A stretch of 61,310 nt of DNA from positions 1-61,310 of the IMG/VR virus record IMGVR_UViG_3300032360_000004; one strand, written 5' to 3'. A model generated the notes under the pieces. That model did no database searches, was not told where the DNA came from, and worked only from the letters and a program-made list of their open reading frames with translations. This stretch comes from a virus. Both the position numbers and the translations under genes were made by a program. Below, in pieces: positions 25,375 to 34,499 of this stretch (position 1 is its first letter; the number at the start of each line of letters is the position of its first letter).

Positions 25375-27564
25375 ATGGCAGATGCCTACTACCTATCGCC
25401 GGAAGATAAGGCCAAGCTGGAAGTCCTGCTTGCTAAGACCGCTAAACAGCAGGTAAACCCCGGTGGTGCATCTGATGGTCGCAGGCCGCACAGCCAACCA
25501 CCGGAGGTGTATCTGTGCCGGGTGCCGTGTCGTGATAGTATTCCGGCCATGACGGGTGACCAGCCCGGCTATGCAGAGTGCTGTATATTCAAGCTGGAAC
25601 TAAAAACTGACAAGGACGACGACGACCACCTGATCGTCCCTATTAAACACCCAGACGGCACCCACCGAAGGGAGGTGATCTACAATATATATAGTATCGC
25701 TGTACCGGACGATCGTTACTGGCGTATACAGCGTACTAAAGACGGGCGGTGGATAGCAGAGAAACCCGAAGAGGCATTCACCACCCCCGCTCCCGTCACC
25801 ACCACCACCACTGTAGATCCTTCAGCACCCACCACTACTACTCTGCTTCCTGGTCCTTCAGCTAGCCCCTGTTCAGGTACGTGTAAGTGGGTGTGGGATG
25901 ATACTGCTGGTATCTGGAACATAGACACCAATAATTGTGCCGCTGCTCCTACAACTACCAGTACGGGTATACCTACTTCCAGTACTACCGTGGGTCCTAC
26001 TACAACTGCCGGTCCCACCACTACCACCACCTGTGTATGCCCCACCACTACCACTACCTGGAGCCCCACTACTTTACCCCCCACCACCACCCTCGGTCCT
26101 ACTACCACCGGTCCTACCACTACTCAGGCACCTTGTGAATGTAACTATCCAAACTACTGTGGAACCACCGACGGAGAATGTAATGTAACCAGTTGCGTGC
26201 AGGGTAATCCTCAACCACCCCCCTGTATGGCAACTACCCCCGGTCCAACCACCACCACCTGTGACTGTAGCACCAGCACAACATTAGCCGGGGGGCCGAC
26301 ACTTCCACCGGGTAGCACCCTACCTCCTGGTGGTAGTTGTGCTGGCGGATGTGAGTGGGTATTTACCGGCCACTACGGTGGTGGCGGTACCGGGTGGCGG
26401 TTGGTCTCTAATAACTGCGACAGCAGTTGTCCCTGTGGTGTTCCTCCAGTTGGTGGTGACTTCTGCGATACACACAGTGCACCATGTATAACTCAGGGAA
26501 CGCCTGGAACGTGTTCCCCGACCTGCTCTAATACGTGTACCTTCTGGTGGGTGCCCCTTCTAAACAGGTGGGTATGGGTTGATGATAATTGTACCTGGAC
26601 TTGTCTCTACGGTTGGGGTTACTGCTCCTGTCCTTATCCAACTCATAACGGTGGTGCTGACTGTGCCCCTATTACCGTTAACTGTGTAATGCCCACCCCG
26701 CCTACCGTACCACCGGGGACGGGGGGTCCCTGTGGGCACTGCTACACGTCAACCACAAGCACATCCGTTCCAACTACTACCACTCCTGGCCCGTGTGCTT
26801 GGTGTAAGTTTCAGTGGGACACAGTCTCTTCCATATGGACAGTGGCAATAGATAAATGTGGTCCACAATGTAGTTGTATTCAACCGGGATACAGTGGTAC
26901 GGATTCTTGTGAAACAGCGGTCGTAACCTGTGCGACGACCACTACCACCATTGCTCCTAGTACCACTACCACTGCTGACCCCTGCTCAGGTTCAGCCACT
27001 TGGATATGGTGCGAGAACAAATCTAAATACTACCTGTCGTCGATGACCTGTGCAGGTACCGGTGATGCCGGGGCGTGTGGGTCTGCTGCGGCACCCGTTA
27101 TAGGGGACCACCCAAGCAACAACGGTAACTGTATTAGTGGAGCATCCACACACTGTGTTTCCGGGGGAATTATAACTACTGAGCCTCCATGTTCCGGTGA
27201 TTGCACTACCCTGCCCCCAACTACTACCACCCTAGCCCCAACCACCGCAGCACCTACTACAACGGCAGCACCAACGGCAGCACCAACTACAACTACAGCA
27301 GCACCTACAACAACAGCCGCACCGCCCACAACTACAACAGGCGAACCCGATTGCAGTTTGTTTACCAACTGTGTCTATGACTGGGGCTTTAACCCCATGA
27401 CCTTCCAGTACGAATACGGCCCACCGTATGTACCTTCTAACAGTTGTTATAATGAAGTAGGCTGCTGTTGTCCTCCGTTGGAGGGAACAACTGTATACGA
27501 AGGTCCGACAGCTATCAGAGCCTGTGCCTCTGGTGTTTCTGACACTAACGGTGAGTGTATGTAA
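25375..27564 (+). CDS. Mucin-like Thr/Pro/Cys-rich tail adhesin
   Basis: The 729-residue protein has a conventional N-terminal domain (residues about 1-140) and then alternates runs of Thr/Pro/Ala (for example PTTTAGPTTTTT) with at least six Cys-rich modules. Modules share a pattern C-x(2-3)-C-x-W/F-x-W ... W ... C ... C (CSGTCKWVWDDTAGIWNI, CAWCKFQWDTVSSIWTVAI, CSGSATWIWCENKSKYY). Thr-rich linkers of this type are O-glycosylated in mucins and some bacterial cell-wall proteins. The gene lies after tail tip genes and right before a glycosyltransferase cluster, so it is probably a host-binding fibre displayed on the virion, perhaps glycosylated. Many Cys suggest disulfides formed outside the cytoplasm. 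Confidence 0.75.
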   Translation: MADAYYLSPEDKAKLEVLLAKTAKQQVNPGGASDGRRPHSQPPEVYLCRVPCRDSIPAMTGDQPGYAECCIFKLELKTDKDDDDHLIVPIKHPDGTHRREVIYNIYSIAVPDDRYWRIQRTKDGRWIAEKPEEAFTTPAPVTTTTTVDPSAPTTTTLLPGPSASPCSGTCKWVWDDTAGIWNIDTNNCAAAPTTTSTGIPTSSTTVGPTTTAGPTTTTTCVCPTTTTTWSPTTLPPTTTLGPTTTGPTTTQAPCECNYPNYCGTTDGECNVTSCVQGNPQPPPCMATTPGPTTTTCDCSTSTTLAGGPTLPPGSTLPPGGSCAGGCEWVFTGHYGGGGTGWRLVSNNCDSSCPCGVPPVGGDFCDTHSAPCITQGTPGTCSPTCSNTCTFWWVPLLNRWVWVDDNCTWTCLYGWGYCSCPYPTHNGGADCAPITVNCVMPTPPTVPPGTGGPCGHCYTSTTSTSVPTTTTPGPCAWCKFQWDTVSSIWTVAIDKCGPQCSCIQPGYSGTDSCETAVVTCATTTTTIAPSTTTTADPCSGSATWIWCENKSKYYLSSMTCAGTGDAGACGSAAAPVIGDHPSNNGNCISGASTHCVSGGIITTEPPCSGDCTTLPPTTTTLAPTTAAPTTTAAPTAAPTTTTAAPTTTAAPPTTTTGEPDCSLFTNCVYDWGFNPMTFQYEYGPPYVPSNSCYNEVGCCCPPLEGTTVYEGPTAIRACASGVSDTNGECM

Positions 27565-27627
27565 TAGACGTAGGTCCAACACATTAATACTGCACGCGAA
27601 TTAGGTCTCATACCAGGAGCGAGAAAG

Positions 27628-29526
27628 ATGCCTAAACTAACCATTGGGATGGCCCACTTTGATGACTTTGACGGGGTGTACTTTACACTCCAATCTTTAA
27701 GGCTCTACCACACAGAGTTAATGTCCGAAGTGGAAGTGGTTGTTGTAGACAACAACCCACAGTCGGTTTTAGGCCAAGCTGTAAAAAACTTCATCCAGAG
27801 CCAGTCTCAGGGTACAGGCGGGGGCGTAAAGTACGTAGAGCAGGCCTCCCCCACTGGCACCAGCCCAGCCAGGAATACTATATTTCAGGTTGCCACTGGG
27901 GACTACGTGCTAGTGATGGACTGCCATGTACTCATAGCTCCAGGGGGTTTGGAATACCTGCTGGACTACTACTCTAAACATCCAGATACTTCTGACCTAT
28001 TAACCGGTCCCCTTCTCTATGACAGTATGACCCAGATTAGTACCCACTTCGATGATGAGTGGCGGTCGGAGATGTGGGGGACATGGGGAACCGCCTGGAA
28101 GTGCGGGTGTGGAGACGACGGGGTTGTCTTTTCTCTTAAACCCAGTGGAGAACAAAACCCAGTCACTAAGCCAAGGCTGGTGTCTCCTGGTTACATACCT
28201 ATAGAGTCTTGCGGTACCTGTAAGAAAAAGCTCCCCATACTTGGCTGGGCTGGGCACGAAGAGGCATATTCCAGGGAAGGGTTTAATATGCTGGGTATGG
28301 GCAAGGATGACAAGCCCTTTGAGATACCAGCACAAGGCCTCGGCCTGTTTAGTTGTCGCCGAGATGCGTGGTTGGGGTTCAACCCAGATGCACGGGGGTT
28401 CGGTGGAGAAGAACTATACATACACGGTAAGTATAGGGAAGCCGGGCATAAGGCACTGTGCCTGCCCCCATTGAAGTGGCTCCACAGATTTGGAAGACCC
28501 AGCGGGGTTAAATACCCGCTCACCCGGTGGAACAAAATCCGCAACTACGTGTTAGAGTTTACCGAGATGGGGTGGCCTCTTGATCCTATCCACGAACACT
28601 TCGTGGCTTCTGGGCTAATGCAGGAAGACCACTGGGAACTATTAGTTAGTGACCCAGTTAAAGCCATGGATCCTAATGAGGGAGAAGGGTGTGGCACCTG
28701 TGGTGCAGGGGACACCGGGAACCACGGTTCTATAAAGACCATCGAAGATGCGTACCTTTATGTGAAGGGTATTCCTAGGGATCTGGATCAACACCTGCCC
28801 AAGCTAAAGGAACTCGCTGAACAGGTTGACCACGTGACGGAGTTTAGCAACCGACGCGAGAGTGTAATAGCCCTACTGGCTGGGCTACCTAAAACCCTTG
28901 TTAGCTATAACACAGAACGGGATTCCCTAATCAGGCAGGTAGAGGGACTGGAAAATACGTCTGTGGATTTTACAGTGACTAGCAAAACCAGCGGAGAAGT
29001 ATCTTCTATAGAGGAAACCGACTTACTGTTTTTAGATATGGAGCACACGTTCGACGCATTACTGGTAGAACTATTAAAGTTCGGATCTTCGACCACAAGA
29101 AGATATATAGTAATGCACGACACGCAGATACACGGGAGCATAGGTAGTGACGGTGGACAGGGACTGCTTGATGCCGTGGCGGTATTCCTTGCAGAATTCC
29201 CAGAGTGGTCTGTGATTTACCACACAGCAGAACAGTACGGACTAACCGTACTGGGTAAGCTAAAGAAGGATAAGCCCAAGCTGCCCAGTAAACTAAAGAT
29301 GGCTACCAACCTTGCCAAAGCTATAAGCACGCACGTAGTCACCGGGGGTGAGACTACCAACGCGAAGGACTACAAGGCCCGGCTACAAGCGTGTAACTTG
29401 TGCGACCAACGGGTGGACAGCCAGTGTGCTGCCTGTGGTTGCTTTGTAGATAAGAAGGCATCACTCCAAAGCCAAAACTGTCCTCTTGCCCGGTGGCCTA
29501 AACTAACCACCCCGGTGAAGCCGTGA
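27628..29526 (+). CDS. Glycosyltransferase (GT-A, polypeptide-GalNAc-transferase-like) fused to methyltransferase-like domain
   Basis: The 632-residue protein starts with AGGAGCGAG. Residues 1-300 are a GT-A domain: VVVVDNNPQS, SPARNTIFQVATGDYVLVMD with Asp98-Cys-His100 (a DxH metal motif as in polypeptide GalNAc-transferases), and FGGEELYIHGKYREAGHKAL near 258-277, like the family's 'GGEnlE.sfr.w.cGg'. Residues 450-550 (LLFLDMEHTFDALL, RRYIVMHDTQIHG) resemble CmcI-type methyltransferase or hydroxylase folds. The end has Cys clusters (CNLC, CAACGC) that probably bind zinc. It directly follows the mucin-like gene. The GalNAc-transferase likeness is by motif only. Confidence 0.75.
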   Translation: MPKLTIGMAHFDDFDGVYFTLQSLRLYHTELMSEVEVVVVDNNPQSVLGQAVKNFIQSQSQGTGGGVKYVEQASPTGTSPARNTIFQVATGDYVLVMDCHVLIAPGGLEYLLDYYSKHPDTSDLLTGPLLYDSMTQISTHFDDEWRSEMWGTWGTAWKCGCGDDGVVFSLKPSGEQNPVTKPRLVSPGYIPIESCGTCKKKLPILGWAGHEEAYSREGFNMLGMGKDDKPFEIPAQGLGLFSCRRDAWLGFNPDARGFGGEELYIHGKYREAGHKALCLPPLKWLHRFGRPSGVKYPLTRWNKIRNYVLEFTEMGWPLDPIHEHFVASGLMQEDHWELLVSDPVKAMDPNEGEGCGTCGAGDTGNHGSIKTIEDAYLYVKGIPRDLDQHLPKLKELAEQVDHVTEFSNRRESVIALLAGLPKTLVSYNTERDSLIRQVEGLENTSVDFTVTSKTSGEVSSIEETDLLFLDMEHTFDALLVELLKFGSSTTRRYIVMHDTQIHGSIGSDGGQGLLDAVAVFLAEFPEWSVIYHTAEQYGLTVLGKLKKDKPKLPSKLKMATNLAKAISTHVVTGGETTNAKDYKARLQACNLCDQRVDSQCAACGCFVDKKASLQSQNCPLARWPKLTTPVKP

Positions 29527-30236
29527 GGATATTTATTATTAACTACAACCGGCTGACCAGCACCCGCAATATGGTGGAGTACCTATTAACGCTACCTGAT
29601 GCCGACCCGGTTATCATAGACAACGCCAGCACCTATCCTCCCCTGTTACACTGGTATAACCACGCCTGCCCGGTGGAAGTAGAGTTAGGAACTGAGGATT
29701 TTGGACCACGTGTACTGTGGGCAAATCGTAGCCGCCTAATACCCCCCGGTAAGGTGTACGCTGTAACTGACAGCGACCTGGACCTCAGTGGTTGCCCGGT
29801 TGACCTGTTGCAGCACCTGACCAGTGGGCTGGATCAATACCCTGAGATACGCAAGGTGGGTGTATCTTTAGCCCTGGAAGACATACCTGATGACAACCCA
29901 CTACAAGAGTTTACACGCAACCGCGAGGCACGGTACTGGGAAGACGAACGGGATGACAAGTTTTATGACGCTGACGTGGCCACTACTTTTGCCGTCTACC
30001 GCTCACACGATGGGCAGCCTCCAGCCCACTATGGTCCAGCCTTACGCAGCAAAGCACCGTACCAAGCCCGGCACCTACCGTGGTACCTAACCCCGGACAC
30101 TATGACAGATGAAGATAGGTACTACCTGGACCGCATAAACCCAGCCTGGACGGGTATTGTTTTTAGCCGCCATCTACAAAATCACTTGGATACTTTGGGA
30201 CCGGCTAACTATAAGGAGGACGTGGCATATGACTAA
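29523..30236 (+). CDS. Glycosyltransferase-like protein
   Basis: The 237-residue protein starts at GTG overlapping the previous stop (GTGA). IFIINYNRLTSTRNMVEYLL and PVIIDNASTYPPLLHW are the typical nucleotide-sugar-binding start of GT-A folds, and YAVTDSDLDLSG near residues 78-90 holds a DxD-type metal motif. The acceptor and donor are unknown. Tight coupling with flanking genes shows it works in the same glycan pathway. Confidence 0.72.
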   Translation: MRIFIINYNRLTSTRNMVEYLLTLPDADPVIIDNASTYPPLLHWYNHACPVEVELGTEDFGPRVLWANRSRLIPPGKVYAVTDSDLDLSGCPVDLLQHLTSGLDQYPEIRKVGVSLALEDIPDDNPLQEFTRNREARYWEDERDDKFYDADVATTFAVYRSHDGQPPAHYGPALRSKAPYQARHLPWYLTPDTMTDEDRYYLDRINPAWTGIVFSRHLQNHLDTLGPANYKEDVAYD

Positions 30237-30999
30237 CCAACTACCCCGCTTGGCTTGCCTGTGCCCCACGTATAAACGTCCCAACTGCTTAGCTAATGCA
30301 GCCGCCTGCTATGTGCAGCAGACCTACCCCGCACACCTAAGTAGGTTGTTTGTGCTGGACGACGCAAGCCAGCACGCGGACAGTCCGGTGTCTGATGACG
30401 GTATAAGGTGCATAGTGCAGAGCAGTCGGTATACCACCCTGCCAGCCAAGTTTGCAGCACTGATAGACATAGCCACAGCCGAATGGAATCCAGATGCGTT
30501 TGTCATCTGGGAAGATGATGACGTGTTCCTACCTTGGCACTTACAGAGTATCTCCGACGCTATTATGTCAGGGGGAGAATACCTGACCAGCCGCACCGTA
30601 CATAGCACTTACGAGCAGCCCATGGGTGGGACTGTACTAGAAGGTGCAGATGGTAGGTTCCACAGTTCCTGGGCATTTACGGTAGACCTTCTTAAACGTA
30701 TTGGAGGCTACCCCAACACAGCACGCCTGGACTTTGACCAGCAACTAGGCTCGGCTCTTAAAGCCGAAGCCGGTACAGCCCACCACTACAGCTACCCACG
30801 GGGACCACAGCCCAGCTACGTGTACCGCTGGGGTAACGGTATATACCACGGTAGTCAGCGGGGCGAGGAAGGTTTTCAATCTCTATGGGATGAACTGTCC
30901 CAGCTACCTGCCCCGTATGTAGGTGCCTTGGTGCCGAAGATGGATAGAGAAACCACCCTAATACATAAGGTGCTGCAATGCGATGGGCTTACGGTGTAA
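30229..30999 (+). CDS. Family-2-like glycosyltransferase
   Basis: The 256-residue protein uses ATG 30229 with AAGGAGGA seven to nine nt upstream, overlapping the previous gene by 8 nt. PRLACLCPTYKRPNCLANAA, LFVLDDASQHAD and FVIWEDDDVFLPWHL are the classic GT2 start, first Asp and DxD motif. The later HSSWAFTVDLLKRIGGYP is like the acceptor-side 'fr...l...GgfdE' region. It probably adds a sugar to the glycan made by this cluster. Confidence 0.85.
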   Translation: MTNQLPRLACLCPTYKRPNCLANAAACYVQQTYPAHLSRLFVLDDASQHADSPVSDDGIRCIVQSSRYTTLPAKFAALIDIATAEWNPDAFVIWEDDDVFLPWHLQSISDAIMSGGEYLTSRTVHSTYEQPMGGTVLEGADGRFHSSWAFTVDLLKRIGGYPNTARLDFDQQLGSALKAEAGTAHHYSYPRGPQPSYVYRWGNGIYHGSQRGEEGFQSLWDELSQLPAPYVGALVPKMDRETTLIHKVLQCDGLTV

Positions 31000-31715
31000 C
31001 CACGGTACCCCAGCGGTTCGACAATCTATTACCACGCACCTTAGAATCGTTGGCTGCTGGTGGCTTTGATAAGCCAAGGTTGTTTGTGGACGGTGTACAG
31101 AACGCTAGCCAGTATGACTATCTGGGCCTGGAAGTGACCACCCACTACCCCACCATACGGACCTACGGTAATTGGCTGTTGGCCCTATGGGAACTGTACA
31201 TACGCAACCCAGCGGCTGAGCGGTACGCAATATTCCAGGATGACATAATTACCTACCGCAATTTACGACGGTACCTGGAACAGACTACTTACACCCACGG
31301 TTCCCATGAACTGTACTACAACCTCTACACCTACCCGGTAAACCAAAGCCCTCCACCCAGTGAGGAGTATACCGGGTGGCACGCCAGTAACCAGATGGGT
31401 CGTGGTGCACTGGCCTTGGTGTTTAACCGTCCGGCAATTAGTACCCTGCTGGAACAGTCCCATATAATTTCCCACCCGCAGAATGCCCAACGTGGCTGGC
31501 GTAGTGTGGACGGCACAGTGGTGACAGCCTTTAAAGCTATCCAGTGGCTAGAGTACGTACACGCCCCCACCTTGGTGCAGCACACAGGTACCGACCTCAG
31601 TAGTATGAAGAACCGTGGATACCGTGAGCTACCTGAAACCTTTAAGGGTGAAGCCTACGACGCCCTTCAACTGCTACCCACCACTGAGTCAATAGAAGCA
31701 CAGCCATGCCCATGA
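30978..31715 (+). CDS. Glycosyltransferase-like protein
   Basis: The 245-residue protein overlaps the previous gene by 22 nt. WAYGVTTVPQRFDNLLPRTL and KPRLFVDGVQ resemble a GT-A start, and YAIFQDDIITYRNLRRYL near residue 80-98 carries the DD(I) metal-binding motif seen in capsular and LPS glycosyltransferases. A later GRGALALVFNRPAISTLLEQ is like the acceptor region. The sugar specificity is unknown. Confidence 0.72.
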   Translation: MRWAYGVTTVPQRFDNLLPRTLESLAAGGFDKPRLFVDGVQNASQYDYLGLEVTTHYPTIRTYGNWLLALWELYIRNPAAERYAIFQDDIITYRNLRRYLEQTTYTHGSHELYYNLYTYPVNQSPPPSEEYTGWHASNQMGRGALALVFNRPAISTLLEQSHIISHPQNAQRGWRSVDGTVVTAFKAIQWLEYVHAPTLVQHTGTDLSSMKNRGYRELPETFKGEAYDALQLLPTTESIEAQPCP

Positions 31716-32038
31716 AAACCATAACCCTGGACAGCCCAAAGGACTTCCTAACCTACAGAGAAGGGTCAGGAAATACTGTGGAAATATTTGACATACAGGT
31801 GGGCACCAAGCGGGGCCGAGGGCGTGGTCGCAAACTTGTAGATACGCTGTTGAAGAAACTGGCACACCCCCCGATCCATGGCCGTCCACTACCTATCCCT
31901 ATGGTGTTTGCTATTACCCGGCATAACAACCGGATTGCTCGGGAGTTTTATACAGCAGTCGGGTTTAGGTTTGTTGGTTTCTTACACCACTTTTACGGGG
32001 TAGGTAATGACGCAGTTATGTATGGAATAGACGCATGA
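31706..32038 (+). CDS. GNAT-family acetyltransferase
   Basis: The 110-residue protein has the acetyl-CoA pyrophosphate-binding pattern R/Q-x-x-G-x-G/A in VGTKRGRGRGRKLVDTLLKK (residues about 32-51) and the later NNRIAREFYTAVGFRFVGF, typical of GNAT motif B. It could acetylate an amino sugar produced by the DegT aminotransferase at the end of this cluster. A protein or small-molecule target is equally possible. It is translationally coupled on both sides. Confidence 0.8.
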   Translation: MPMKTITLDSPKDFLTYREGSGNTVEIFDIQVGTKRGRGRGRKLVDTLLKKLAHPPIHGRPLPIPMVFAITRHNNRIAREFYTAVGFRFVGFLHHFYGVGNDAVMYGIDA

Positions 32039-33030
32039 AAGTAGGCACACTGGCATACGCCACTAGCCAAGGGCTGGGCATACTGGCCAAGTCATTTATC
32101 GACAACGGGGTGGTAACCGACATCCTGGTGGTAGAGCACTACAACCGTCCAGCTAATGACTGGTATCCTGATGCACCGGTCACCCCCATGGCCCCGCTTA
32201 ACATGGACCTAGCTAGGGACTTTGTTAAGAGCATGGACGCGATGCTGTTTTTTGAAACCCCATTTAGTTGGGATCTAATACCTTACTGCCGCGACAACGG
32301 TGTACGTACCGTACTCATGCCCATGTACGAATGTATGCCCCGCACCCTGCCCTACTGCCCCGACAGCTACATATGTCCTAGCCTGTTGGACCTACGCCAC
32401 TATCCTCTAAACAGCACCTTTATACCTGTGCCGGTCCAGGTACCTTGGCAGCAACGGCACAAGGCCCGCACCTACGTACACAATGGTGGACACCTTGGGC
32501 TACGTGGGCGTAATGGTACCCTGGAACTACTACAGGCTATGAAGTATGTACAGAGTCCACTACGGCTGCTGGTGCGTGGGCAGTGCGGTAGTTTCCCAGG
32601 ATTAGTAAGTCAGGTACCAGAAATAGCGAGCGACGAACGGGTTAGCATTATAAGGGGCACCCTGCCGTACGATGAACTGTGGAACACCGGGGACGTGTTT
32701 GTTTTCCCCGAGAAGTTTAATGGTCTCAGCCTAGCCTTACAGGAAGCCCGTGCTGCCGGGATGCTGGTGATGGGCACACACCGGTACCCAATGACAACAT
32801 GGCTACCTAACGAAGCCCTGATACCTGTACTTGGCACACACCGGGCTTGTGTCAGTGGACGGTGTATAGAGTTTGACGAGGCAGTGATAGACCCAGAAGA
32901 CATAGCCGCCACAATGGACAAGTGGTACGACCAGGATATATCCAGCCAGTCACTAGCTGGTAAGCACTGGGCCGAGGATATGAGTTGGGAAAGCCTTGGT
33001 CCTCAGTACCTGGAATACATAATAGGTTAG
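32035..33030 (+). CDS. GT4-like glycosyltransferase
   Basis: The 331-residue protein overlaps the previous stop (ATGA). KVGTLAYATSQGLGILAKSF at the start and FPEKFNGLSLALQEARAAGM near residues 224-243 fit the GT-B fold of family 4, where the latter is the E-x7-E donor-binding block ('F.Eg.g....EAmA.G.pvi'). GT4 enzymes add sugars using nucleotide-sugar donors. Cytoplasmic, no membrane span seen. Confidence 0.82.
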   Translation: MKVGTLAYATSQGLGILAKSFIDNGVVTDILVVEHYNRPANDWYPDAPVTPMAPLNMDLARDFVKSMDAMLFFETPFSWDLIPYCRDNGVRTVLMPMYECMPRTLPYCPDSYICPSLLDLRHYPLNSTFIPVPVQVPWQQRHKARTYVHNGGHLGLRGRNGTLELLQAMKYVQSPLRLLVRGQCGSFPGLVSQVPEIASDERVSIIRGTLPYDELWNTGDVFVFPEKFNGLSLALQEARAAGMLVMGTHRYPMTTWLPNEALIPVLGTHRACVSGRCIEFDEAVIDPEDIAATMDKWYDQDISSQSLAGKHWAEDMSWESLGPQYLEYIIG

Positions 33031-33038
33031 CCTACACC

Positions 33039-33929
33039 ATGCACATACTATACGTGGCTAAACACCGGGGCGGTGGTAACGATGACGAGGGAGCAATTAC
33101 CTATGGACTGCGGGAACTGGGCCACACCGTCACAACCATAGACGAAAACCGTGGTCACCAAGCTAGTGCCCACATCGGGGGAGCAGACATATGCCTGTTC
33201 CATAAATGGCAGGATCTTAATACCATCAGGAAGATAACTATTCCCAAAGTGTTCTGGTACTTTGACCTAGTGACCTATGACGATATTAAACTGGATGTAC
33301 GTAACGGCCAACGTGTGCAGTGGATGGAAGCGGTAACCCCACTAGTAGACCTAGGATTCTGCACCGACGGGGATTGGGTATCTCATGACACCAGTGGTAA
33401 ACTCCACCACCTGACCCAAGGGGCTGACGTTAGAACGGCCCTTCCAGGTAACCCACTACCAGCCGGACCGCCTATAGCTCTGACCGGTATACGGACTGGT
33501 GGTGGTACAGGACGCGAGAGCCATGTGGACGAACTGGTATCAACCTACGGTAGTAGTTTCCACCATGTAATTAGTGGGGTGCATGGCAGCCAATTGGCTG
33601 ACGTTATAGCCCGGTCCCGGATAATGATCGCCCCGGACTCACCAACCACAGACCTTTACTGGAGTAACCGTGTGTACCTTACGCTGGGTTATGGTGGGTT
33701 CATGTTGCATCCCTATTGCCACAACCTAACCCGTCACTACACCGACGGTGTCCATCTTGTGTACTACCACACCCGGCAAGACCTAAACGAAAAAGTAGAG
33801 CACTACCTCCACCACCCCGATGTCTGCCACCGTATAGCCGCAGCCGGGTACGCCCATACCTTAGCCCACCACACGTACACACGCCGATGCCGTGCACTGG
33901 TGAAAACTGCGGAGGACCATCTGTTATGA
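33039..33929 (+). CDS. GT-B-type glycosyltransferase (CgeB-like)
   Basis: The 296-residue protein begins at ATG 33039. HILYVAKHRGGGNDDEGAIT and LRELGHTVTTIDEN are the usual GT-B start, and the C-terminal half (RIMIAPDSPTTDLYWSNRVY, LGYGGFMLHPYCHNLTRHYT, HLVYYHTRQDLNEKVEHYLH) follows the 'sR.fe..a.G.flLt' and 'Y.d..dL.eki.yyL' pattern of CgeB-type glycosyltransferases. This is close enough to call the fold; the sugar is unknown. Confidence 0.78.
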   Translation: MHILYVAKHRGGGNDDEGAITYGLRELGHTVTTIDENRGHQASAHIGGADICLFHKWQDLNTIRKITIPKVFWYFDLVTYDDIKLDVRNGQRVQWMEAVTPLVDLGFCTDGDWVSHDTSGKLHHLTQGADVRTALPGNPLPAGPPIALTGIRTGGGTGRESHVDELVSTYGSSFHHVISGVHGSQLADVIARSRIMIAPDSPTTDLYWSNRVYLTLGYGGFMLHPYCHNLTRHYTDGVHLVYYHTRQDLNEKVEHYLHHPDVCHRIAAAGYAHTLAHHTYTRRCRALVKTAEDHLL

Positions 33930-34480
33930 CAATCTCTACTCCTATGCCCCAGGACATATTAAACCCTGCTTTTTGGCAGGAGCAGTTGCACGGTGCCGAG
34001 CACCTACACCACGCTGTGTTCCACTGCCCACCAGAAAAGTGGCAACGCATAGAACAGCGACACCGGGAAATACTGGCTGAACATATACAACCCGCCGACA
34101 GTGTTCTGGATGGGGGGTGTGCATGGGGCAGAATGATAGACCTGCTACCGCCGTCCTGGCAGGGCACCTATACGGGTGTTGACCTGTCCCCAGACTTTAT
34201 AGACATGGCCAAGGCTAACTACACCCCGGTGGATGAGGCTCATAACGTACCCCTGTTCTACGTGGATGATCTACGTAACGACTTGCACTACCTGACACAC
34301 CATATACCCCAGTCTAAATATGACTGGGCCATAGTGGTAAGTATGAGGCGAATGATAATCCGCAACTTGGGGGATGAAGGATGGGACCTCATACAGCACC
34401 AACTGTTTAATGTGGCTAAGCGGATACTGATGCTGGAATATAAAGAAGACGACGTTGGACAGGTTCTGGTTTATTGTTGA
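33926..34480 (+). CDS. SAM-dependent methyltransferase
   Basis: The 184-residue protein starts at ATG 33926, overlapping the previous TGA. DSVLDGGCAWGRMIDLLPPS near residues 58-77 is motif I of class I methyltransferases, and YTGVDLSPDFIDMAKANY near 82-99 carries the acidic residue that binds SAM ribose. An in-frame upstream extension to 33716 is a Pro/Arg-rich shadow of the previous gene. It probably methylates a sugar of the cluster glycan. Confidence 0.85.
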   Translation: MTISTPMPQDILNPAFWQEQLHGAEHLHHAVFHCPPEKWQRIEQRHREILAEHIQPADSVLDGGCAWGRMIDLLPPSWQGTYTGVDLSPDFIDMAKANYTPVDEAHNVPLFYVDDLRNDLHYLTHHIPQSKYDWAIVVSMRRMIIRNLGDEGWDLIQHQLFNVAKRILMLEYKEDDVGQVLVYC

Positions 34481-34499
34481 CCCAAGGAGAGCGAGAAAG

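Noticed and set aside
33716-33925. N-terminal extension of the methyltransferase
   Set aside because: Pro/Arg-rich shadow of the glycosyltransferase gene; the coupled ATG at 33926 begins the real domain.
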